Below, in pieces: positions 1-11,746 of a DNA stretch of 64,000 nt (position 1 is the first letter of the stretch; every line of letters begins with the position of its first letter). The stretch lies in NCBI RefSeq assembly GCF_020509005.1, contig NC_063019.1, positions 744,001 through 808,000 of the forward strand, given 5' to 3'. The notes under the pieces are model-generated. The model had not been told where the DNA came from. It did not search any database and saw only the letters and a list, made by a program, of their open reading frames with translations. The translations under genes and the position numbers were made by a program. Origin of the DNA: Fulvia fulva. Taxonomy: Eukaryota > Ascomycota > Dothideomycetes > Mycosphaerellales > Mycosphaerellaceae.

Positions 1-1170
1 GTCGCCTAGAAGGATATAGTTTATATCTCCTTAGTCGAGTACCTAGTTAAGTCGTACTAACGTACCGAGGTCTCTGCTCGTTCTTTACTAAGGAGGAGGG
101 TTATAGACGTTATATATCTAGATACGTCCTTAACTCGTAGTAATTTAGATAGTCGTAATGTCTCCTTAACTCCCTTCCGGGTACGAGATTACCTTCTAGG
201 CGTCCGTACGTAATACTTTACTAACGTATATATATATCCTTAGGGTATAGCCTATGCCTCCCTCGATAGCTATATAGTACCGTAGGTCGGTATAGGTAGT
301 AGGTCTTCGAGTGTATAGGTTTATCTATAGCTATTATATCGCTACGATAGTATACCTTTAGTCGTCGAGTTCCTAGAGGAAGTAGAGCTAAACCTTATTA
401 TTACTTTTATTAACGTTATACTATATAATAGTAAGGTTAGCTTATGTTAGTATTACGGACTAGCTAGGATAAGGTCTATTAGGGTGCTCGTTAGCTATAT
501 AGCTCCTTTATTTATCGCGCTATCCTCTTAGGTTAGTAGGCCTTCGGCCGGTAGGGGTGTTCTAAAAATCCGTATCTATCCTATCTCGTTTACCGCCTTA
601 TTTAGCCCTATTAGCCGCCCTAGCGGCGGGTACGTACTCGGTAGGGTGCCCCTTGTTACCCCCTCCGTTCTCTTTCTTTTTACCGCCTTAAAGCCTTTAT
701 ATTAAGCGCTACCTTACTACGGGGTAGGGTACCTCGCTAGGGTCGTTATTCGTACTTAGTTAGCCTTCCCTTTCGCGGCGATCCGGGTTAGGAATTGGCT
801 CGAGTACGTTAGGTGTTTCCGGCTATAGTATACGTACCTTACTTCTTCTCGTAGGCATTACTTTCCGTAGTATAGGCCTACGTAGTATAGGTACTTTAGG
901 GTCTTCTCCGTATATTTCGGGGCGATATGTCCGTACTATTAGTAGTTAAAGCATTAGAGTACTCTATAGCTACTCTTATATATCTCCGTATTAAGACGAT
1001 CGTAGTTCTAGTATAGTCCTTTGTCTAGGACTAGGTTTACTTGTTCCGTATTTACTATCTAGACGATTAACGAGGAGTATATCTTTATTAGTTCGACGCT
1101 TCTATATAGCCAGACGGCCTTAGAGAAGCGTACTCCTAGGGATATGCTCTAGTTCTATATTTATAGCTAG
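1..1170 (-). pseudogene. Antisense LINE (Tad1-like) ORF1 end and downstream part, RIP-mutated
   Basis: Read on the minus strand, positions 953 to 912 give a retroviral-type zinc knuckle with context CFN-x-x-x-YGHIAPK, where two cysteines now read Tyr and two codons are TAA/TAG. This matches the knuckle of the LINE ORF1 at 62893-63640 and, more distantly, at 14217-14258. ORF1 of such non-LTR elements encodes a nucleic-acid-binding protein of the transposition RNP. The rest of the segment, toward base 1, should be the start of ORF2 but I could not fix motifs in it. The element runs off the left edge. It continues on the other side of the inserted LINE at 3796. Family assignment is by similarity inside the window; dead by many stops. 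Confidence 0.6.
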
Positions 1171-3779
1171 GTCGACGACGAGAATCACCTGTACGTGGTG
1201 TCGGCTACGAACCTCTCGTCTAGCTACGAGAGAGCCAAGTATTCTCACGCTAGAGCGTCGTGGGCGCGACGGGCGCGTAGCGTAGGCGAAGCCGCGGCGA
1301 ACAGAGGACTACTAGCAAAACGGGTATGAAAACCATCCGACGAGCGTGTACTCGTGTCGGGAGCGAGTCCCTCTTCTTTCTACGTATAAGAAGGGCGCGG
1401 AACTATGGCCTATACGCTCGACAGGACACCTCTAGTATAAGTACAGAATTTTCACCTCCGGAGACCGCAAACCGAGCGGGCTAAGCGACGAACATTAGAC
1501 GAGCGGACTACAGAACAACAACTAAGCGGACTATATAACGGCGTCGAGCGGACTACGAAACAATCTAGTGTTTGCTAGCGGGCAATACGGTGGGTAGGTA
1601 GACACGCGACGAAGCCTATAAGGGCCTATTAAACACCCGGTATAGGAACGAGGGTTTTGCCTAAGGCACTGCCTATCCCGCTACACAACGCACCTAGTCT
1701 AATATAGTAGATTGCGACGAGGAAAAGACGATAGCCTAAGCAAGGAAAAGACGGCTATTAGGACGGGGAAAAGACGTATAATGCAAGTGGATTAGTTCTA
1801 TGATCGGGGAGGATCGAGGGTAGGGTGATAAGGAACTTTATATTAGTTAGTAGGTAGAAACGTAAGGAGTACGCTGCCCGGCGTAGTGTGTGCCCCGAGC
1901 AAACCTACGAGGCATAGACGGCCGCTTTCTAGAAATAGGCTGCGGTAACGCGAAGGGCGTCAAAACCTAGGGCGTAGTGTACACTAGTAGCGACGGCTAA
2001 CACTGTCTGTACAGCCCGAGAGGACGGATGCGCATGTCGGTCAATAGAGAGCACTAAAGGGCTTAGGCCTATAGAGGTGGATATTGGCTTAAGGAGTAAA
2101 CAGGGAGGGAGGGCGTAGAGGGAAGCTTTTGCTCCGGGCTAACCTCTCGAAACGAGGCTACACGGTAGTGCTAGATAAGTAGGAAAGCGCGGTTAAGACT
2201 TATCACCTTATCTCGTAGCTAGCTTGCTAAATACGATTCCTTCCTTGCCCCTACTCACCTCTCCGCAAACTTCAGCATCGGGGTTCGTAGACGATATAAA
2301 TATCCTAGCCTGGTCAGACTCGACAGAAGAGAACTGTCGCCTCCTTGAAGATAGGCACAAGAAATGCGAGGAGTGGGCAAAGAAGCATAGTGCCCGGTTC
2401 GCCCCTAAAAAGTACCAACTTATACACTTCAGTAAAGCGAGAACACACTATAATATAAAGGCGGCGGTAAGAATCCAAGGCTACGAGACCAAGCCATTAG
2501 CGGAGCTACGAGTACTAGGGATCTGGCTCGACCCGAAGCTAAGCTGGAATGTACAGATTAAGAAAGCCTAGAGTCGAGCGCAAGTCAATGAAGCCTCGAT
2601 AAAGAGGCTTACGGCATCTATATAGGGAGCAACATTCGACAAGGCAAGAGTAATGTATAAGGCGATCGTCAGACCAGCTATGTTGTACGGGGCACAGATT
2701 TGGGGAACAGGAGGCGTAGGCAAGCCGATCCCGAAACGGATAGAGCAACCCCTAAACAGGACATAGGCAGGCAACCTACGTAGGGTACTAGGCGCATATA
2801 AGACAACGTTAACAAGCACGGTAGAAATGGAGACAGGAATACTACCAATCGGCCAGTACATCCGGGGAATGAGAATTCAATACGCGGCAAAGACGACAGG
2901 TTACCTAGTACAAACCACGATCTAGGAGGTAAAGAATAAGATAGAAAGCCGCTACCGGAGAGGGGTAGGATATAGGACAAGCCAAAAAGAGGATGACCTT
3001 ACTACCTTTACGGCCGTACAGACAAGCACCGAATGGCTAGCACGAAAGGAGGAGGAGCGTAGGACTCGCCAGGCCGGCGGGAGCAAGGCTAAGACCTAAA
3101 ACCTAGCGGAACAGATAGCGAGCTGCCTATAGGAGCAGGACTAGAAAAGGAAGCCCCCTAAGACAACAGGCCCGATAGCGCTCCGGGCCTTCTAGAGACA
3201 CAATTACCAGCTATATAGGGACCTGACAAGGGCCGAAGCAAGCATAGCGATCCAAATCAGGTCCGAACACATTAGATTAAGGGCCTACCTGTTCAGGACA
3301 CGCGCACTAGACATCTATAGCCTAGCCTACTAGTGTGGCTACCTATCGCAAAACCTAGAACATATACTACTACGATGCCCGTAGTGGGCGAGAGGCAGGG
3401 GAAATTGGAGGCACCAAGCGGGAAGGAGAGACTACAAGTCAATTATTAGGGACAAAGGCAACATTCGCCGAATCTCTCGGTAGATACTACAGCAGGGATA
3501 CCTCTAGCAGTTTAGCCTCGCGAGCGAGACGGAGGAGTGGATAGACAAGAGGCGGAAGCGAGGGGGGTTGTAGATAGGGTAGTCATCAGGGCAGGCCCAT
3601 GACACTAGCGTACCCCTAACAAGGGAAATTTAAGACGACAACGAGGAGGAAAAGACAGGCGGGAAGGAGGAGGGGTTTTCACCAACACGGTTTCCCCTCT
3701 ATATGTACAAAAACAAGATAGTATAGCTGTATAGGTCAAAGGGCACTACAACAGCTTAATGAAATATCTATCTATCTAT
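1171..3779 (+). mobile_element. Internally deleted non-LTR retrotransposon (LINE F) with 16-bp target duplication
   Basis: The element is bounded by the direct repeat CTATATTTATAGCTAG at 1155-1170 and 3780-3795, a target-site duplication of the size expected for target-primed reverse transcription. It ends in a short (TATC)n tail, like the other LINEs here. Length is 2.6 kb against about 5 kb for the LINE at 13311. The first kilobase (1171 to about 2215) is a GC-richer leader with no recognisable ORF1, followed abruptly by the reverse transcriptase catalytic region at about 2224. ORF1, endonuclease and the N-terminal half of RT are therefore missing. It is less RIP-damaged than the DNA around it, with CpA still frequent. 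It sits in an antisense LINE. Confidence 0.85.
2224..3560 (+). pseudogene. LINE reverse transcriptase C-terminal half (ORF2 fragment)
   Basis: An open stretch of 115 codons at 2224-2571 carries the RT catalytic box FVDDINILAW followed by the conserved non-LTR region ending RVLGIWLDPKLSW. Downstream, the same frame continues through several TAG codons with RAMLYGAQIWGTGG-like thumb sequence and a C-terminal cysteine/histidine region (CGYLSQNLEHILLRCP) typical of ORF2 ends. The catalytic Asp pair is intact, but the fingers and first palm motifs are absent because of the internal deletion, so this cannot be a working RT. The first ATG is a fortuitous start next to the deletion junction. Confidence 0.8.
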
Positions 3780-3795
3780 CTATATTTATAGCTAG

Positions 3796-4735
3796 GGGAG
3801 GTCGTTTTCGACCTTAAAGGTTCTAGGGACCCCGTAGGCTATTACTATAAATTGTTAGTAGGAGACCTTTGCTGACTTTACTACTTTAGTTATCTATTCC
3901 TTATACGTCTCGAGTCTTTACCGGTCTGTCTCCTATACGGTAAAAAGTCTTACTACCCCCCTTAGCTCTACTTTCGCTCCTACGATCTCCTTCCGGCCGA
4001 TTCTATCTACGAGCTCCTTACACGTAAGGCCCTCGAGTTCCCTTTTCTCCTCCGGGTCGGTAACGTAGACTCGGATCGCGTTATTAGTCCTCTAGGGCTA
4101 GGCCGGGTAGTGTCCCGCGGCGATTATAGCCTACGTAGGGTTCTTCTATTATATTACGTACTATATAGTCTAGTAGATCGTTCTTAGGGTCTAGTGTTCG
4201 AGTGCCTTAAGTATACTAAGGAGCTACGCGATTGTATTTTATATACTCGGGCTAGGTATTCGTCTTCGTCTAGTATTACCTAGGCTTCTTTATATAATTC
4301 TATCTATACGGAGGGGCCGGGGGCGGCTAGGGTTCGTTATGCTTTTCCTAGGCCCTTAGCTTATTATCGTTAGCCGTTATCTTACTATTACTAGGTTAGT
4401 TATTAGCTTAGCTATTAATAGGTTAGTTACTACTAGCTAGGTTCCTATATTATATCCCCGTTTATAGAGATTTAGGTGTCCCTTACGAGCTACCTAATAC
4501 TCGCGAGTTAGGCTTAGGATCTAGTCTCTATGTCGCTATACTTTAGCTACGGCCAAGGTTAGAAGTTGCCTAAATAGGTAATTCACCTCCGCGGCTCCGT
4601 AATTTTAGGGTCCTATCGGATAGGAGGTAGATCTCTGTTTTCTAGTCGCTTTCCGTAGCAATTACGTGGTCGCTAGTATAGGCGCGCTACTCTTATTCTC
4701 GTTAGGTAATAGCCTTAATAGGCGCTTTCGAATAG
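3796..4735 (-). pseudogene. Antisense LINE ORF1, N-terminal part, RIP-mutated
   Basis: On the minus strand this segment closely parallels the plus-strand sequence at about 63050-63250: both share, in order, a stretch reading ttaccgtata, then agtctcctacta and acggggtccctagga-like blocks. This marks it as the same ORF1 family as the LINE fragment at the right edge of the window. It is the upstream half of the element whose other half lies at 1-1170, separated by LINE F. No open frame remains. The right boundary near 4735 is where plus-strand LINE ORF2 sequence starts, and it is approximate. Confidence 0.55.
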
Positions 4736-5150
4736 TACGTCGTACGAGGTCCGTCGACTTTAGATAATAATATAGAAGAGTATATCGACGTAGTAATAAG
4801 GCTAGTAGAGTATAGACCTAACCTTGCCCTAGAGGTAGGGTTAGACTATATCTCTATCTAGATAACGATAGCGACGGGGATAGAAGAGGAGCTTCGGTAT
4901 AAAAAGCGCCTTAACTAGAAAAAAGCTCCCTAGGAGGAGATCCGGAATCCACTTAAATCGTACCTGAATAACCCTAGTATTAGGGAGACGGAAGCCGAGC
5001 TTAATAGCACGGCAGAATAGATAATAACGACGATATAGTAGGTAGCCGAGGAATATATACTAGAACTAAGGCCCTCGAAGTACTAGAAGCCCTTCTAGAC
5101 CCTAGAGTACTTAGCTAAAGTTAAGGACATAAGGAGGGTAATGTTAAATA
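4735..5150 (+). pseudogene. LINE ORF2 fragment between endonuclease and RT
   Basis: Plus-strand translation resembles the region between endonuclease and reverse transcriptase in the LINE at 13311-18549: both have a cluster ending in SLEYLAKVKxLRRV-like residues (here about 5085-5140, there about 15880-15925). Several TAG codons interrupt it. It is a short orphan piece lying head-on against the antisense ORF1 remnant. Bases 5150-5239, up to the next LTR, hold only TA-rich sequence in which I see nothing. Confidence 0.45.
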
Positions 5151-5239
5151 GGTATAGTATATATATATACGGAACTTAGGACACTTAATAGGGAAGGAGG
5201 AAGGACTAATATAGTATACGAAGGTATATAGTAGAACAG

Positions 5240-5549
5240 TGTTTAGTATTAAAGGTGTCTCTACTATTAATATAGAGACTACGTCTCTTATACCTATATA
5301 GAGAGATATTGCTCTAGTCCTAGTTCTGTTTCACTACGCCTTATCGGTTTTGCCTATATCTTATCCTACGACGGCAGTTCCTCCGACAGTCTCGTACTAA
5401 CTAGCTAAGCGACTTCAGGTCCTCTAAGTCGCTCCTACTATTTATACGGTATCTCGGTAGTATTACCGTACTATTGTCTCGACTAGCTTAGTGTGTACTA
5501 AGTTAGTCTTAGTACCGTACGACATGCCTACTAACCTATATTTGTAACA
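5240..5549 (-). repeat. 3' LTR of Copia element A (310 bp)
   Basis: The segment starts TGTTTAGTATT and ends TTTGTAACA, i.e. TG...CA with a short inverted terminus. Immediately inside lies the minus-strand purine tract (reading ctaagtaggag on the minus strand, 5550-5563), the expected primer for plus-strand DNA next to a 3' LTR. Its partner 5' LTR is not in the window. The LTR differs from that of the other Copia elements here. Confidence 0.7.
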
Positions 5550-8500
5550 CTCCTACTTAGATCGTAAGGTAAGGAACGATTATTCCTACTATACTAGCTA
5601 TAGCTATCGTACGAAGGTCTAGAACTAGGGACCGGCTAGTAGTTTAGTCAAACTATCTGCTACTATCTCCTTAGTACAGTAGTACTCTACTTTAATCTTC
5701 CTCTACTACTAGAGGTGCCTAATATAGTTATAGGTAATATTAATATACTTAGATCTTTCGTAGATATAGGCGTTCTTAACTAAGGTTAGAGCCGCCTAGT
5801 TATCCCCTATAAGGCGTACTAGTCTCAGTTCGTCGACGGTACTCTTATCGGCTAGGACTATTAGTTAGAAAGAGTAGTCTCCTACTAGCCCCGGGTAGTT
5901 CATCTCTTAGAGAATAGCCGCTAGGAACTAGGATTATTTCGCGGCGGCGTTTATCGCTATAAACTCTATCTCTATAGTAGAGGTTACTACAGACTTTTGC
6001 TTCTTACTTATCTAGGATATAGGCGTACCGTATACTAGCTAGACATGTCCTATAATTAAGACCCTGTCTACTCGATCTATCGCGTAGTTAGAGTCTAAGT
6101 ATCCGGTTAGGGCACCGCTACTACGTCTGAATATTAACCCTAGGTCGAAGAACAACCTTAGGTATCTCGAGACCTTCTTTAGTACTTTTATATACCGCTT
6201 TATTAGATCCGTGACATATGTACTAGTTCTCCCGAGTAGGAAGGCTAGGTCCGGTCTCGTTATAGTTATTAGCTATATCTAGGTCCTATTGTCGCTCTAG
6301 TAGTTATCCTTACTATATCTCTTGTCGTTCGGGGCTATAGGACGGAGATTATCGTAACTATCTATTAGCGAGATTGTTAGGCTTGCCTTTTCTTTTACTA
6401 TGTCTATTTTAGTAAGGGCCTTACGGATATAATAGCCCTAGTCGAGTTTTAGGGTACCGTTACGCCTATCGCGAGTAATCTTTAGTCCTAGTAGTTTCTC
6501 CGGTTCCCCGAGATCCTTAATCTTAAAGTGTTACGCGAACTACTTCTTAAACTATTAGATGTCGGCTAACCTTAGTACTATAATAGGTATGTCGTCTATA
6601 TAGATAAGTAGTATAATGTCTCTCTTAGTATAAGTTAGGAGATATAGGTCTACCTCGGACTAGTAGAATCCTATTTTAACTAACGTAGTAACATAGAGCT
6701 TATTCTAGTCTCTAGCTACCTACTTTAGGCCGTAGAGACTCCGGAGTACCTTAAGGACCGTGTTCGGTAGGGTTTCGACTCCTAGTAGGGGTTTTATATA
6801 GATGTCTTCGGCTAGGTAGCTTTAGGTAAACGTATTATTGACGTCGACCTAGTACATCTCGAGATCCCGCTCGTAAACTACTACTATAAAGACTCTTAGG
6901 GTGTTATAGCGCACTATAGGTACGAATGTCTCTTTGAAGTTAACGCCGAATTTCTATAAAAACCCTCTTACGACAAGTCTTGCCTTGAGCTTTTCGATTG
7001 CTCCGCTAATAAGTCTCTTTACGCTAAAGACCTACTTAGAGGTAACTATATTTGCCCCCCTTAGAGTAATAGCCGTTTCCTAGGTATTATTACTTAATAA
7101 CGAGAGTAGCTCGGTATTAATAGCGTCCTTCTATAAGTAGCCCTATTTAGGATCCCCTACCGTAGCCTTGTATGTCTTTACGATAGGTACTTCCTATTAG
7201 TAGGCGATACCGGGTCCGAATATAGTAAAGGCGTATTCTTAGACTTCGTCGAACAGTTCCTCTACCGTAGCTATAAATATACGTTCGTCGGTATCGGTAA
7301 GTCTATTGTTCACCTATAGTAGTTAGTAGAACAAAGCTATTATAGCTTTGTAGTGCTTAGCCTTATAGTCCCAGTCCTAGCCGTAGTTATTATTAGGATC
7401 CCTAGTCCTTTTCCTCTAGATAATTAGTTCCGGTAGCTCCGGGGTTTCCTTAATCTTCTTATAGTCCGCGATATTATCTAGTCTACCGGGAAGTTAGATA
7501 TAGAGCGGTTTTAAGACAGTTAGTCCTTTGTCCTTAGCCGTAGCGGATTCGGTCTCTACGTAGGGAGCGGGGATTAGCTAGGTCGGTTCTTCTATAGAGG
7601 ACTCGGCTACTTTAGTAGTAGAAAGTTAGGGTATTATACTACCCGAGGATCGTAAGATTGCTATCGGGGTATCCGCTAGTCGCTAAACCAGTAGTAGTCG
7701 CGAGACCGCCGGTAGTCGACCGACTAGCCTTCGTTCGGGTACCCTACTAGGTTAGTTTATAAAGGAGATACCTAAGTCTAGATCTCCCCCTTTTTCGTTT
7801 TCGAACTAATCTACTTAGCTATACTGCCTAATAGCTCGTATATCTAGCTCCTAGAACAACTATTACTCATTCGATTGACCGTATCTAACGAAAATAGCTT
7901 CCCTACCCCGGTTTATTAACTTATCCTACCGTAGCCCTTATAGATATAATTTCGGTTCTACGTAAACTACTACCCTATAGCTCTATACTCTTAGGTGATC
8001 TACCGTCGGTACTTTACTAGTAAATACTTCTTCCGGCAAAAGTTAGATACCGTTAAGTAACGGTCCGTTCGGTAGTAGGTTACGTATAACCGCCTATACC
8101 TCTAGCGCTTTAGGCTAGAATTCTACCGGTATCCCCGATTCCTCGAGTATTACGCGGATCGCGTTCTCCGATACCTAGATTGACCTTTCTACCACTCCGT
8201 TTTATATAGAGTTGTAAGTATCCGTCGTATTGTATTAAACCCCCGATTATTTCTCCTATTCTTTTAGGACTATTAGTAGCTTAGGTACATTGTTACTCCG
8301 TACTACTCTTATATAGTATTTCGATACTTTCTCTATAGTTAGCCGCTATTATCGTAGTGCTTACGGTGCGTCGGATTTGTTCTTAAGCGGGATCACCTAC
8401 TTCTTTCTTAAGAAGTTATCTACGATCTCTAGCTAGTATTTAAAACCTAGCCTAGATGTCGCATTTTTAAAGGGTCCGTAGATGTCGATAGATATAAGCG

Positions 8501-9818
8501 TAAGTCTTTCGTTCTTTCGTTCTACGATAGCGCCTTTAAACTTCCGTATATTCGCGATAGAGTATACCTTATAGTTATACTCGTCCGGGATAGGAATCGG
8601 GTCCTTCTTATTACTTACCCTATAGACGTTCCGGAGTAATCTTTTACCTAGGTATACAAATCTTCTATACTTAAGCTCCTACTAATCCTCGGTAGTTACC
8701 GCGGCTAGAGCTTCCTCTTATAGTATCTCCGGGGGTCTATTATCTACCTAGTTTAGGGAGGCGGATATCGAAGATACTACCGGTACCCCCCCCTCGTAGT
8801 ACTGTTCGTACGATAGGCTTTCCGCTCTTATACTTAAGTATAAAGTTTAGAGGTTCGACATCGAATTACTTACTAAACTACCTCTATAAAACTAGATTAA
8901 CTCCGAGATTAGGAATAAACAAGACTTTCTCTAGCGTAATTTGTTTCCCCGTTAGGCCTCCTATAGTTACTATTCTTTTATAGAATATATCTAGGTACCC
9001 CCTACCGACTTTAATTACTTTTCTTCTCGCTAGTTTCCTAAGCGATCTGAATAGAGACTTATTGTTAGTTATATATAAGGAGGTATAGGAGTCTAGTAAC
9101 TATTCGGAGGCGGGAAACTTGCCTTTTACTTCGGTAGTAGAATAGGCGACTTCGTCGTCGTATATTTCCTCGGTATCGCTTTCTCGTAAGGTATAGGCTC
9201 GTATCGCCTTTACCTTTGTCTTATTATCGGATTGGCTTCTCCTATCCTTCTACTATTTCCTAGACTTCTTAAGGGCGTTTTAGGCCTTCTCTAGATCCCG
9301 GACTAGCTCTTCGTAGGACTTCTTCTCCGGTTACTTCTAGGTATTCTTCTTTTTAATAAACTCCTTTAAGGAATCTAGTTCCGGGCACGATATAACTAGG
9401 TAGTTACTATCGTAGATAGAGTAGCCGCTCTTACCCCCTTGCCTCTAGAAATATAGAGCGGTCTCGCCCTTACTCTCTTAGATCCGTGTTTTGTAGGATT
9501 TAAGTAAGGTTATAGCGGATTCCTAGCCTAGGTTTAGCTAGGCTAGGATAGTGTCCCTAGTACTAGCGTAGGCGTCCGGGAGGCTACTTAGTAGGTGCTT
9601 AAACCTCCGGATAGGGTCCTTATAGTAGGTCTCTTTACTATCTGTTTCGGTAATCTATATAGATAGGTTACCTAGATATATCTACCTTTGTCTAATTATC
9701 TAATCGTCTAGTAGCTTAAACGATACTAGCTATTTTATAAGCGCTACTACGTATACCTTATAGACCTTACTATACTTCTTCTATAGAAGTTTCTAGATGT
9801 CTTTCGTATCTCGTATAT
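5550..9818 (-). pseudogene. Copia element A gag-pol, RIP-inactivated
   Basis: Minus-strand Ty1/Copia order can be followed from right to left: gag with a CCHC knuckle near 9388-9432 (reading YSIYDSN-x-LVISC, two Cys changed to Tyr), aspartic protease motif LLDSYTSLYITN near 9070-9110, GAG-pre-integrase and integrase about 7900-8760, RT with an intact YIDD box at 6591-6602, and RNase H about 5560-6300. It is collinear with the Copia element at 42217-47665. Stops occur throughout. The 5' end of gag and the 5' LTR are lost: after removal of the solo LTR at 9819, the gag sequence abuts LINE sequence at about 10058. Confidence 0.8.
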
Positions 9819-10052
9819 TGTTAAGAATATATAGGCCGTAGGACAAGTATATAGGTATAGGTATGTTATATAACTAGATCACGTGACTAGGGTTTGCTAG
9901 TCTATAGGCTAGTAAATATCTAGACACCTAGTATCGACCTATACTAATACTAGCGGTACTATATATAGATACATGCTATCCTATTAGGTCCTTCTTCGTC
10001 TTTCGTATAATCCGCCGTCTTCTACTACTATATAACTCGTACCTATTTAATA
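9819..10052 (+). repeat. Solo Copia LTR, long-U3 type (234 bp)
   Basis: It begins TGTTAAGAATATATAGG and ends CCTATTTAATA (TG...CA with CA changed to TA). Five-base flanks are TATAT on both sides (9814-9818 and 10053-10057), so this is a separate insertion, not the LTR of the neighbouring Copia. It matches the LTRs at 14557 and 21049, including the TATATATAG promoter-like core. Solo LTRs arise by recombination between the two LTRs of a full element. Confidence 0.85.
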
Positions 10053-11645
10053 TATATATAGAATACGGGATCCCCTAGGGCTTAATACTATCCCCGATCC
10101 TCTTCTTAATCTTTATAGCGGACCTAATCCTACTACTTACCTTATTATAGACGTCGGCCTCGGGGTTTGTCGACGATATAAACATCCTAGCTAAGTTAAC
10201 GACAATTAAAGAAAACTACCGGCTACTTATAGAAAGACACGAGGTATACGAGGAATAGGCACGTCGATACGGCGCCCGTTTCGCCCCGGAAAAGTACTAG
10301 CTTATCTACTTTAGTAAGGCAAGAACCTACTATAATATATAAGTAACAGTAACTATCTAGGGTTACGTAACAAAGCCCTCCTCCGAATTACGAGTCCTAG
10401 GAATCTAGTTAGACCCTAAGATTAGCTAGGACCCCTAGATTAGGAAAGCCTAGAATAGAGCCTAGGTTAACGAAGCTATAATAACTAGACTTATAATATT
10501 AATATAGGAAGCTACGTTAAATAAGACAAGGTTAATATATAAGACGATCGTAAAACTAGTAATACTCTACGGGGCCTAGATATATAGGATAGGAGGAGTA
10601 GGCAAACCGATCCCGAAGCGGATAGAGGGACTCCTAAACCGGACGTAGGCCGCGAACCTTAGACGGATACTAGGAGCCTATAAGACAACGCTAATAAGAG
10701 TAGCGGAGGTAGAGATAGGGTCCCCCCGGTTGAACATTTCATTAAGGGAATGAGGATCTAATACGCTAGGAAGACGGCGAATTATCTAGAATAATAAGCT
10801 ATCCGGGACTCTACGGAGAAGATCGCTAAGAGGTACAACCGACTACCTAGCCTTAGGGTACGTTAAAGCTAAGAGCAAGACGACCTATATACGTTTAAAG
10901 TCGTTAAGTGAACCTAGGAGTAGCTAGAGAGGAAGGAGGGGGAGTAAAAGGTACGGAGGAAAAAGGGTAATAAGATAAAGACGTAAAGCCTCGTAGAGTA
11001 GGTAGCGGGCTACCTTCTAGAATAGGAATAGAAAGAGAATCCCCTACTAAATAGAGGACCCCGAGCCTTACGCCCCTTCTAGAGACATAACTACCTACTC
11101 TACCGTAACCTAATAAGGGCCGAAGCAAGTATCGCGATATAGATTAGGTCTAAATATATCGGGTTAAGGGCCTACCTATTTAGAAGGAAAGTCCTAGACG
11201 TATATAGCCTAGTATACTAGTATAACTACCCGTTATAGAACCCGGAGTATATAATACTACGGTACCCGTAATAGGTAGAAGGACGAGGCTAGTAGACAGC
11301 TAAGGTAGTGAGACGCGACTACTAGTTAATCGTAACGGATAAGCGGGACGTAAGACAGATAGTATAGTAGATACTATAGTAGGGCTTTCTTAAATAGTTT
11401 GCGCTAGCTAGCGAGAGGGAGGAGTAGATAGAGAAGAGGCGGGAGGTTAAGGGGGTGTAGATAGGGTAGTTATTAGGGTAGGCCTATAATACTAGTATAC
11501 CCTTAATAAGGAAAACACGAAAGAAGGTAAGGTTAGGAATGTATAGGAAAGAAAAGGGGTTTTCACTTTATAATACGAGTTTCCCCTTTATAACTAGAAG
11601 TAGGTAGTATAGCTATATAGGCTAATAGGCTCTATAACCGTATAA
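10053..11645 (+). mobile_element. 5'-truncated LINE (LINE D), RT and C-terminal region
   Basis: Translation begins inside RT with SPILFLFFIADLILL, then the catalytic box SGFVDDINILA at about 10163-10195, and continues to the C-terminal domain and 3' UTR. The end matches the other LINEs (a ggggttttcac block near 11553, then a gtttcccctttataa block). Everything upstream of RT motif 4 is missing. Numerous TAG codons replace CAG/TGG. The tail runs into a (TA)n tract at 11652-11677. I found no target duplication, partly because the left edge is simple TA sequence. Confidence 0.75.
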
Positions 11646-11651
11646 TAAACA

Positions 11652-11677
11652 ATATATATATATATATATATATATAT
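11652..11677. repeat. (TA)n microsatellite
   Basis: Uninterrupted alternating TA at the tail of LINE D. It replaces the (TATC)n tail seen on the other LINE copies and may be a mutated or slipped tail. Confidence 0.8.
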
Positions 11678-11746
11678 CTATACTATTACAAAACCTTATA
11701 ATAATATATAGGTCTTTTCTAATATATAGTGATTTTAATACCTATA

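Noticed and set aside
3762..3785. Tandem TATC repeats as a CRISPR or regulatory array
   Set aside because: The same short tail ends every LINE copy (18541, 31978, 41985, 56685) and is simply the LINE 3' terminus.
9819..10052. 5' LTR of Copia A
   Set aside because: It is in plus orientation, belongs to another LTR type and has its own TATAT duplication; Copia A reads minus and its 3' LTR differs.
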